Translations under genes and position numbers: made by a program
NCBI GenBank assembly: GCA_001804705.1
Contig: MHAY01000034.1
Coordinates: 1-64,000 of the forward strand
Direction: 5' to 3'
Length of the DNA stretch: 64,000 bases
Origin: Ignavibacteria bacterium RIFOXYC2_FULL_35_21
GTDB lineage: Bacteria; Bacteroidota; Ignavibacteria; Kapaibacteriales; UBA2268
The notes under the pieces: model-generated
What the model was told of the DNA's origin: nothing
Database searches by the model: none
Seen by the model: only the letters and a program-made list of their open reading frames with translations
Shown here: positions 9,566 to 17,734 of the stretch, piece after piece
Layout of the letters: each line of letters begins with the position of its first letter
Position numbering within the stretch: the first letter of the stretch is position 1

Positions 9566-10003
9566 ATGGCAACACAAAAAGAAGAAATAGCAAAATTAGT
9601 AAATACCTTGAGAACATGGCAGAAAATCGAGGATGATTCGATTAGAAATTCAAGCGAGATTCTAAAAAAGACTGAAAATCCATTGATTCATTTAATAATG
9701 GAAATAATTCGCCAGGATTCCGCAATGCACAAAAGGGTTCAGCAGTTAATCATTGACCATTTCGAGAAGAAACCGATATCAATAACACCTGAAGAACTTC
9801 TGAGTTTTTGGAATATGGTAGAGGAGCATGATGAAATAGAGAAGAAGACCATCAAGTTGGCAGAAGAAGCCATGAACGAAACGACATCCAATCTTGCAAG
9901 ATACCTGCTCGAGTATTTGATGACTGATGAGAAGAAGCACGATATGCTGTTATCGGAAATGGAAAAGATTAAAAAAGGGATGTACCCTTATGGCGGGATA
10001 TAG
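9566..10003 (+). CDS. Ferritin-like / hemerythrin-like helical protein
   Basis: Helical 145 aa with spaced His/Glu (MEEHDEIEKKTIKLAEEA, MTDEKKHDMLLSEMEKIK). Confidence 0.5.
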   Translation: MATQKEEIAKLVNTLRTWQKIEDDSIRNSSEILKKTENPLIHLIMEIIRQDSAMHKRVQQLIIDHFEKKPISITPEELLSFWNMVEEHDEIEKKTIKLAEEAMNETTSNLARYLLEYLMTDEKKHDMLLSEMEKIKKGMYPYGGI

Positions 10004-10122
10004 CCCACAGTTGTGGGTTTATAATCTCGAAGCTTGCTGTGTTATTAATAAATTTATCTTTTTTAGTAAAACCTGTTCAAAATAGAAAATTTTTGATGTG
10101 AAATATATAAAACGGAAAATAA

Positions 10123-11856
10123 ATGGCATTAGTAGTTAAGAAGAAGAAACCATTGGGTAGCAGGAGCTTTTCGGGAGGCTCATCGGTCGAGACATCACCG
10201 CTTAGGCCCGAGTTTATGGAAAAAATTGCTCCCTGTATGAACGGATGTCCCAATGGAACAAGAATCAGAGAAGTTCTCACAACGATAGCACAGACTGAAG
10301 ATGCCGGGAGAACTTACGACGAATCATTCAAGAAGGCTTTCGGCATAATAGCAGACAGAAATCCTTTACCGGCTGTATGCGGAAGAGTTTGCCCACACCC
10401 ATGCGAAGCAGAGTGCAACAGGCAATACAAAGAAGGTGCGGCAGGAATAAACAATGTCGAAAGGTTCATCGGTGATTATGCACTTGAGCATGACTTACCT
10501 TTCGAAATGCTGACCGAAGAAAAATATTCTGAGAAAATTGCTATAATCGGAGCGGGGCCTGCCGGGTTATCCTGTGCTTACCAGCTTGCACGCAGGGGAT
10601 ACAAACCGACTGTATTTGAAGCATTCAGCAAGGCTGGAGGTATGTTGAGGTATGGTATTCCAGACTACAGACTACCTGCGGCGGTTCTTGATAAAGAGAT
10701 TGAAAGAATAGAAAAGCTTGGTATTGAAATTAAGCTGAATACAATCATCGGGAAGGATATAGCTTACGAGCAAATTCAAAATGATTATGATGCCATATTC
10801 GTTGGAATAGGTGCCCACAAAGGTAAGTTGTTGGGTTTACCAAATGAAGATGCAACAAATGTTTTCACAGGAACTGAGTTTCTTAATAAAATCAATTCAG
10901 GTACTAAGGTTGAAATAGGAAATAAAGTGCTTGTCGTAGGCGGGGGTGATACAGCTATTGATGCGGCAAGAGTATCCCGCAGGCTTGGAGCAGAATCCTG
11001 GATAGTATATCGCAGAACAAGACATGAGATGCCGGCAATCGAGGAAGAAATTGTCGGAGCGGAAGAAGAAGATGTGAAGTTTGAATTTCTCGTAGCACCA
11101 CTTGAATTAATAAAAGATGGTGATAAAGTTGTTGCGATGAAGTGTCAGAAAATGGAACTCGGCGAACCGGATTCATCAGGCAGGAGAAGGCCTGTGCCGA
11201 TTCCCGGAGACGAGATTACATTTGACTGCACTTCCATTATCTCTGCAATCAGCCAGGAACCTGAATTTGAAGGTTTGGACAAGCTTCACGAAGGCAAGGA
11301 CTGGATTAAGGTTGATGACAAATTCAAAACAAAGGAAGATAAGGTTTATGCCGGAGGAGACAATCTTGACCTTGGCTTGGTTACTATTGCAATTTACCAG
11401 GGAAGGAAAGCCGCCGAGACGATCCATTGCCAATTCAGAGGAATAGAGCCTGAGCCTGAAGTGGAACTGCCAATAGCTACAAAAGACAAAATGGTTCTGA
11501 CTTATTATGCCGAGAAATTCAGAAATGAAAACCTGAAGCTTGGTATTGAAGAAAGATTGAAAGAGCTTGAAAAGGAAATAAGCATTACTTATACGGAAGA
11601 ACAGGTTATTGACGAAGCAAAAAGGTGTATGAGTTGCGGACATTGTTTCGATTGCGGTAGCTGCTGGAGCCTGTGCCAGGACCAGGCAATACATAAGCCT
11701 GTATTAAAATTCCAGGCTTATACATTTAAGATGGACCTTTGTAAAGGCTGTAACAAGTGTGCGGAAGCATGTCCCTGTGGATTTATCGAGATGAGGAATC
11801 CAATGAACGGGCAGATAGCTCAGCGTGACCCTGCAACGGGTAAAGTAATTTATTAG
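10123..11856 (+). CDS. dsrL: DsrL-like NAD(P)H:acceptor iron-sulfur flavoprotein (GltD-like with C-terminal ferredoxin domain)
   Basis: CGRVCPHPCEAECNR; GAGPAGLSCAYQLARRGY; GGGDTAIDAARVSRRLGA; C-term CMSCGHCFDCGSCWSLC...CKGCNKCAEACPCGF; next to dsrC and dsrMK. Confidence 0.75.
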   Translation: MALVVKKKKPLGSRSFSGGSSVETSPLRPEFMEKIAPCMNGCPNGTRIREVLTTIAQTEDAGRTYDESFKKAFGIIADRNPLPAVCGRVCPHPCEAECNRQYKEGAAGINNVERFIGDYALEHDLPFEMLTEEKYSEKIAIIGAGPAGLSCAYQLARRGYKPTVFEAFSKAGGMLRYGIPDYRLPAAVLDKEIERIEKLGIEIKLNTIIGKDIAYEQIQNDYDAIFVGIGAHKGKLLGLPNEDATNVFTGTEFLNKINSGTKVEIGNKVLVVGGGDTAIDAARVSRRLGAESWIVYRRTRHEMPAIEEEIVGAEEEDVKFEFLVAPLELIKDGDKVVAMKCQKMELGEPDSSGRRRPVPIPGDEITFDCTSIISAISQEPEFEGLDKLHEGKDWIKVDDKFKTKEDKVYAGGDNLDLGLVTIAIYQGRKAAETIHCQFRGIEPEPEVELPIATKDKMVLTYYAEKFRNENLKLGIEERLKELEKEISITYTEEQVIDEAKRCMSCGHCFDCGSCWSLCQDQAIHKPVLKFQAYTFKMDLCKGCNKCAEACPCGFIEMRNPMNGQIAQRDPATGKVIY

Positions 11857-11929
11857 ATAAATTTGAAAGTGTTTGAACAACAATATTAATTAAACTTTTT
11901 TAACAAATTGAAGATTTTGGGAGGATAAG

Positions 11930-12247
11930 ATGCCCGTATTTGAGTATGAAACATTAAAGATTAATGTTGATGAAGATGGATTCATGGAGAATCCCGAAGA
12001 ATGGAATGAAGATATAGCAAAGGCTCTTGCCAGTACTGAAGACGTAACTGACATAACCGAGGAACACTGGAAAATCATTAACTATCTTAGGGATTATTTC
12101 AAGCAATATGGAATTGCTCCGATGATTAGAAAGCTCTGCAAAGAGACAGGCTTTCCGCTTAAGAGAATTTATGAGCTTTTTCCGTCAGGCCCGGCAAAAG
12201 GAGCCTGCAAGGTTGCAGGATTGGCAAAGCCGACAGGCTGTGTGTAA
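11930..12247 (+). CDS. dsrC: DsrC sulfur-carrier protein with both conserved C-terminal cysteines
   Basis: YFKQYGIAPMIRKLCKETGFPLKRIYELFPSGPAKGACKVAGLAKPTGCV; the two Cys are 11 residues apart and the last is penultimate. Confidence 0.92.
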   Translation: MPVFEYETLKINVDEDGFMENPEEWNEDIAKALASTEDVTDITEEHWKIINYLRDYFKQYGIAPMIRKLCKETGFPLKRIYELFPSGPAKGACKVAGLAKPTGCV

Positions 12248-12280
12248 TATTAGAATTTCGTATATTTTTGATTGAATTGA

Positions 12281-12313
12281 TGAGTAGCCACTTTCTTTAG
12301 ATAGTGGCAGTGA
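12281..12313. repeat. Partial copy of the TAGCCACT..AGTGGC hairpin element (cf. 37017-37149)
   Basis: tgagtagccactttctttagatagtggcagtga versus tgaatagccactatctttagatagtgg. Confidence 0.6.
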
Positions 12314-12323
12314 AGTATTATTG

Positions 12324-12499
12324 TTTCAATTTAAAATTTTCAATAAAGTTTAAAATTTTAATATTAAAAATGAAATTAATTTATGTAAAATCCTGCACTA
12401 TTAGAAATTTGAAGCAGGAAAACAGTAATTGATAAATGAAATTTTAAAAATTCACTCATTTTAAATTTATTGAAAATTGAAAATTTTAAATTGAAAATT
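12324..12499. repeat. AT-rich inverted-repeat element between dsrC and dsrM
   Basis: Left ttcaatttaaaattttcaataaagtttaaaat is near-complementary to right attttaaatttattgaaaattgaaaattttaaattgaaaa; inner cctgc..gcagg hairpin. Confidence 0.6.
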
Positions 12500-12537
12500 C
12501 TGATTAAGTTAATAATTTATTAGAATCGGAGTTAATA

Positions 12538-13506
12538 ATGTTTTGGCTGTTCATTTTTACTTATTTGTCGGTTCTCATTTTTCTTGCCGTCGTTATTTAT
12601 AAGTTTATTAAAATAGCAACTGCACCTGTTCACCTGAGATGGGAGTTATATCCAGTTCCTCATGAGAAAGGAAAGGCAAGCTATGGAGGTTCGATACTCG
12701 AAGAAGTTGACTGGTGGACAAAGAAAAGGGAAAAAGACCATCTTGGCGAATTAAAGGTAATGGTTCCCGAAATACTTCTTTTAAAAGGAGTATGGGAGCA
12801 TAATAAAGAGCTGTGGTTAGGTTCTTTCCCATTCCATTTTGCATTGTATCTTTTCATCGGTAATATTGCTTTGCTGGTTATTGGAACACTGCTTGAAATC
12901 ACAGGCATATCCCCTTTTGTTTTCAAAGCTAATTCTTTTTGGAATTCATTTTGGATAATATTCAGAACGGTAATTGATGTATTGATTTGGGTAGGTTCAA
13001 TTCTTGGGATATTAGGTTCATTCAGGCTTTTATTCACGAGAATAGTAAACAGAAACCTATCATTATACAGCACTCCGAGCCATTACTTTAATATAATTTT
13101 TATCGGAGCAATATATGCTACTGCATTAATTTGGAGATTGAATGATTCCGATATGGTAAGAAACCTGATGGTATATTATTTTGTAATTATAACTTTCTCA
13201 AAAGAAATTGCAGTAGATTTGCCATTACAAATTCCTGCGATTGGATTTGTACATATAATTATCTCACTATTATTTATAATATACCTTCCGTTTACACATA
13301 TGACCCATTTCTTTGCAAAGTACTTTACTTATCATAGTGTGAGGTGGGAAGACACTCCAAATGCACCCGGAAGCAAGATAGCAGAAAGGGTAGGTGCCCA
13401 ATTGAATCAGACGGTAACATGGGCAGCACCTCATATTGGTGCTGACGGAAACAAAAACTGGATTGCGATTGCAAGTGCGGCACCATCCAAGGAGGCGAAA
13501 CGATGA
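12538..13506 (+). CDS. dsrM: DsrM-like membrane cytochrome b subunit (nitrate reductase gamma-like)
   Basis: Multi-TM; PVHLRWELYPVPHE N-terminal loop; overlaps and precedes dsrK. Confidence 0.82.
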   Translation: MFWLFIFTYLSVLIFLAVVIYKFIKIATAPVHLRWELYPVPHEKGKASYGGSILEEVDWWTKKREKDHLGELKVMVPEILLLKGVWEHNKELWLGSFPFHFALYLFIGNIALLVIGTLLEITGISPFVFKANSFWNSFWIIFRTVIDVLIWVGSILGILGSFRLLFTRIVNRNLSLYSTPSHYFNIIFIGAIYATALIWRLNDSDMVRNLMVYYFVIITFSKEIAVDLPLQIPAIGFVHIIISLLFIIYLPFTHMTHFFAKYFTYHSVRWEDTPNAPGSKIAERVGAQLNQTVTWAAPHIGADGNKNWIAIASAAPSKEAKR

Positions 13507-15104
13507 AAAATATAAAAATAAGAGATATAAGCTCACCTGTCGAGCAGTTGGCAGAAATAAAATTGGAAGAACTTTATCCACTTCCGCCGCCTTATGATAA
13601 AATAGAAGAACAACCGGGATTCAAGAACTTATCACCTGAAATCAGGGCTAAATACGAAGCATCACTCGATGGTGTAATGGCTGTCGGTTTGAAAAAGCCT
13701 GAATCGGAAGAAGAAGAAAAAAAGCTTATTGATGCATTTATTTCGGGATTAAACAAGCTTTTCACAAAAGAGAACAACTGGACATTTCTACAGCCTCTTA
13801 CTCTTTCGATGGAATATTGCGCCCGCTGCCAGACATGCAATATGGATTGTCCTATTTACGTAGGAAGCGGAATGAAAGAAATCTACAGGCCAACATACAG
13901 GTCTGAAGTTTTGAGAAGGCTTTATTTTAAATATGTTAAAAAAGGAAGTAAAATATATAAATCATTCCAGAATGGCGGAATAGAGCTAAACTGGGAATTG
14001 ATTGCAAGATTATTTGAACTTAGTTACAGATGCACACTCTGTCGCCGCTGTGCCCAAAGCTGTCCGATTGGTGTTGACAATGGATTAATCACACATGAAC
14101 TAAGAAAAATGTTCAGCATGGAGATGGGATTATCTCCTAAAGAGCTACATGAAAAAGGCACGGTACAACAGCTTGAAGTCGGCTCCAGCACAGGTATGAA
14201 CGCTCTCGTTGTCAAGGATAATATGGAATTCATTGATGAGGATATCAGCGAGAGGACCGGCATAAAGGTCGAATCGAAATGGGATGTCGAAGGAGCAGAA
14301 ATTTTACTTATACATAATTCAGGTGAAATTCTTACCTGGCCTGAAAATCCGGGTGCTTTTGCCTTAATTTTGGATGCTGCAGGTATTAAATGGACATTGT
14401 CCAGCGATTTAGTCGGTTATGATGGCGTTAACTACGGCTTGTTTTACGATGATGTTCAGCTTGCAAGAGTGGCAATGAAGCATTTGGAAATAGCAAAGAA
14501 ACTGAAAGTAAAGAAAATCGTAATGGGAGAATGCGGCCATGAAAGCAAGGCTATGGGAGTCATAGCAGACAGAATATTCGAAGGGGCAGTACCTCGTGAA
14601 ACAGCTATGACACTCATGAATGACATAGTATTCAGCGGAAAAATCAAATTGAACCCCGAAAGAAATTGGTTTCCCGTTACTTTGCACGACCCCTGCAACC
14701 TCACAAGGTCTATGGGTGTGATTGAGCCTCAGAGGAAAGTGCTTAGATATATTGCTCCAAAATTCCGCGAGATGGAACCTCATGGTGTAAGAAATTACTG
14801 TTGCGGAGGCGGGAGCGGATTTGCAGTTATGAGTGCCTATAATTTCAGCGACTGGAGAATTCAGGTTGCCAGCAGAATGAAATTTGAGCAGGTGCTGAAT
14901 GCATTTGCCGATGAGAGTCCGGGGCCTGAAACTCCAAAATATGTATGCGCCCCCTGTTCGAACTGCAAAGGTGCATTCCGCGATATGTTCGACTTCTATG
15001 GTGCTAAGACCAAATCAGGGCTTTACTACGCAGGGTTAGTCGAGTTAATTGTAAACGCCATGGTGGACGTGAATGAAGGATTTATTGATTTTGATATGAT
15101 GTAA
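13503..15104 (+). CDS. dsrK: DsrK-like iron-sulfur protein (HdrD/CCG-domain)
   Basis: CARCQTCNMDCP, CTLCRRCAQSCP ferredoxin motifs; CNLTRSMGV...NYCCGGGSG and CAPCSNCKGAF CCG motif. Confidence 0.87.
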   Translation: MKNIKIRDISSPVEQLAEIKLEELYPLPPPYDKIEEQPGFKNLSPEIRAKYEASLDGVMAVGLKKPESEEEEKKLIDAFISGLNKLFTKENNWTFLQPLTLSMEYCARCQTCNMDCPIYVGSGMKEIYRPTYRSEVLRRLYFKYVKKGSKIYKSFQNGGIELNWELIARLFELSYRCTLCRRCAQSCPIGVDNGLITHELRKMFSMEMGLSPKELHEKGTVQQLEVGSSTGMNALVVKDNMEFIDEDISERTGIKVESKWDVEGAEILLIHNSGEILTWPENPGAFALILDAAGIKWTLSSDLVGYDGVNYGLFYDDVQLARVAMKHLEIAKKLKVKKIVMGECGHESKAMGVIADRIFEGAVPRETAMTLMNDIVFSGKIKLNPERNWFPVTLHDPCNLTRSMGVIEPQRKVLRYIAPKFREMEPHGVRNYCCGGGSGFAVMSAYNFSDWRIQVASRMKFEQVLNAFADESPGPETPKYVCAPCSNCKGAFRDMFDFYGAKTKSGLYYAGLVELIVNAMVDVNEGFIDFDMM

Positions 15105-15180
15105 TTAAAGTATAAATTTGGAAGTATATTTTAATATTTAAATATATTAATTTAATTGTGAATATTTTTAATTGCTTTTT

Positions 15181-16284
15181 ATGGCTAATAAGCCGGCAAA
15201 TACTGTAACTGATGATTTATCGAATATCCTTTCGACTGGCTTTATAGAGCTTGTACCTTTCAATGTTGCAATAATTAACAAATACCATAAAATCGTTTTA
15301 GCTAATAATAGCTTCAGAAATTACTTCGGTGACTGGGAAGGCAAGTATTGCTATCAGGTTTATAAAAAGTCCGATGAGAAATGTTTAATGTGCCAGTCGG
15401 ATGAGTCTTTCAGTTCAGGCAAAGTGTTAGTATCCAACGAAGCCGGATATGATAAGCACGGAAGAAGCTGTCAATATGTTAATCATTACTCACCGCTTAG
15501 TGATAACAATGGAAACATTTCTTACCAATTGATGATGTCAACCGACATTATATATTCTGAACTATTGCAGAAAGAGTACAGCTTGCTGTTTGAAAAGGCG
15601 GCTTGCTATATAACAGTGATAGACAGGGATTTGAAAATAGTAAGGGCAAATCAGAAGTTTCGCGATACATTCGGCAGTATCGAAGGTAAGCATTGTTATG
15701 AAGTGTATAAGAAAAAGAAGACTCCGTGTAATATGTGTCTTGCAGTGGAAACATTTGAAGACGGGCTTGAACATGCTTCCACTGAGGTTGGGCTTTCGGT
15801 TGACGGCGAGGAAACTCATTATGTCGTTACAACAACACCTTTATCCAGGTCGAAGGATGGTGTTTCCCTTGTAATGCAAATGGCGATGGATATTACCGAG
15901 ATTTATCAACTGGAGGTTCAGCTTGAACGAGACCAGGAATTTTTCCATTCATTGCTTCAGCACACATCGGATGGAGTTGTTATTCTTGACCAAAAGAATA
16001 AAGTGATTTTTCTGAACAAGCCTGCACAATTGCTTTTGAAATGGAAAGGTAAGAAAAAGCCGAATTATAATACTTTGAAAGATATGTTCCCGGGCGAATT
16101 TTTCAAAGTAGCAGGAGATGATGGAATGATTACCGATTTACAAGCAACAACAATGAGGAACCACTCCGGCGATGAAATACCTGTACGGTTCAGAGCATTT
16201 GAAATAAAATATAAGGACAAAAAAACAAATAAGATTGCATTTATTTCCGACCTCAGTGTTCAGAAAAAAGATGAGGAAAGGTAA
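15181..16284 (+). CDS. Multi-PAS sensory protein with two Cys-motif PAS domains and no recognisable output domain
   Basis: YCYQVYKKSDEKCLMC and HCYEVYKKKKTPCNMC; third PAS at C-term; the ORF track begins at an upstream TTG (15172). Confidence 0.75.
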   Translation: MANKPANTVTDDLSNILSTGFIELVPFNVAIINKYHKIVLANNSFRNYFGDWEGKYCYQVYKKSDEKCLMCQSDESFSSGKVLVSNEAGYDKHGRSCQYVNHYSPLSDNNGNISYQLMMSTDIIYSELLQKEYSLLFEKAACYITVIDRDLKIVRANQKFRDTFGSIEGKHCYEVYKKKKTPCNMCLAVETFEDGLEHASTEVGLSVDGEETHYVVTTTPLSRSKDGVSLVMQMAMDITEIYQLEVQLERDQEFFHSLLQHTSDGVVILDQKNKVIFLNKPAQLLLKWKGKKKPNYNTLKDMFPGEFFKVAGDDGMITDLQATTMRNHSGDEIPVRFRAFEIKYKDKKTNKIAFISDLSVQKKDEER

Positions 16285-16486
16285 AGGCTCTGTATTCAGG
16301 ATTATTATCACAAGGTTAAATGAAATTGATTGATTCTTTGTATTTCTAATAAAAAAATGTTACACTGAACATTGTCGAATTGTAATTAACAAAAAAAATG
16401 GACTTTGACGTAGCTCAGGCTGACGATTTAAATAATTTGATATGATATTTTGATTGTAAAAAAATTAATATAAACAGGAGAAAAAA

Positions 16487-16864
16487 ATGGCAAAGAAAAT
16501 TTTAGTTGTTGACGATGAACCCGATGTACTGACCTATCTAACCGCTGTATTTCAGGACAATGGCTTTGATGTTTTGTCGGCTGTTAACGGTAAAGAATGT
16601 ATGGAAAAAACCAGGAACGACAAACCCGACTTAATCACATTGGACATCACAATGCCCGAAGAATCGGGTGTCAGGGCATTCAAAGATTTGCAGGAAGACC
16701 CGGCAACAACCAATATACCTGTCGTCATCATTACCGGAATATCATCCGAGTTTAAGCAGTTCATTTCCACACGCAAGCAGGTTAGACCGCCGATTGCATA
16801 CTTTGAAAAACCGATTGACAGGGATTTGCTGATTGCTAAGGTGAAAGAACTGCTGGGGATGTAA
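16487..16864 (+). CDS. CheY-like single-domain response regulator
   Basis: ILVVDDEPDVLTYL..LITLDITMPEESG..VVIITG..YFEKPID. Confidence 0.92.
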   Translation: MAKKILVVDDEPDVLTYLTAVFQDNGFDVLSAVNGKECMEKTRNDKPDLITLDITMPEESGVRAFKDLQEDPATTNIPVVIITGISSEFKQFISTRKQVRPPIAYFEKPIDRDLLIAKVKELLGM

Positions 16865-16882
16865 ATTTACAGAAGTAATTGC

Positions 16883-17500
16883 CAAAAAAGTCTGAACCGC
16901 AGATTAAACGGATTATTGGATTTCGCAGATTTTATTTCACACTTTACATATAAATATATTTCAAAGCACGCAAAAATTATTAATTGTGTATTGTGAATTG
17001 TGAATTATTTTTGAGACCTTTTCCCTTTTTATGTGTCAAAAAAGTCTGAACCGCAGATTAAACGGATTATTGGATTTCGCAGATTTTATTTCACACTTTA
17101 ACTATAAATATATCTCAAAGCACACAAAATTATTAATTGTGAATTGTTAATTGTGAATTATTTTTGAGACCTTTCCCCTTTTTATGTGTCAAAAAAGTCT
17201 GAACCGCAGATTAAACGGATTATTGGATTTCGCAGATTTTATTTCACACTTTAACTATAAATATATTTCAAAGCACACAAAATTATTAATTGTGAATTGT
17301 TAATTGTGAATTATTTTTGAGACCTTTTCACTTTTTATGTGTCAAAACAGTCTGAACCACTGATTTAACGGATTATTGGATTCCACAGATTATTTATTTA
17401 AGCAAAATCAGTAATGTATCACAAAGCATATAATAATTATTAATTGTTAATTTTTAATTTTTAATTTTTTTCTGAGACCTTTCCCCTTTTCATGTGTCAT
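16883..17500. repeat. Tandem array of 4 copies of a ~153-154 bp repeat
   Basis: tctgaaccgcagattaaacggattattggatttcgcag starts at 16891, 17045, 17198 and 17351 (diverged). Confidence 0.92.
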
Positions 17501-17540
17501 TATATTATATTAAGTTGCAAAAAATAAAAAAGTAATAGAT

Positions 17541-17690
17541 AACCTTATGTTGTACCTTTTAAACCTTAGTAACAGAATATGGTATTCGGTTCGTCAGACC
17601 TTATTAGCTGAAAGGAAGAAATAAGGTAATAAGGTTAGATTGGGACTTGTTACTTGAGTTACTAAGGTTTTAAGGATATTATAAGGTTTT
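17541..17690. repeat. Palindromic intergenic element, aaccttagtaac...gttactaaggtt family
   Basis: aaccttat..accttttaaaccttagtaac ... gttactaaggttttaaggatattataaggtt; related copy at 55380-55558. Confidence 0.75.
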
Positions 17691-17734
17691 TAAATTTATA
17701 AAAAACTATTTATTGTCATTCAATAGGTGATGCT

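Noticed and set aside
10002-10019. AGCCCACAGTTGTGGGTT hairpin as a terminator for the ferritin-like gene
   Set aside because: No T-tract follows; more like a short dispersed palindrome. Left unassigned.
11176-11694. Long antisense ORFs opposite dsrL and many other genes (e.g. 2264..2596 +, 29307..29990 -, 31922..32374 +)
   Set aside because: They lie opposite strongly conserved coding regions, have no recognisable domains and atypical composition; explained as shadow ORFs.
16883-17500. Possible CRISPR-like array
   Set aside because: Units are ~153 bp, directly tandem, with no short-repeat/unique-spacer alternation and no cas genes.
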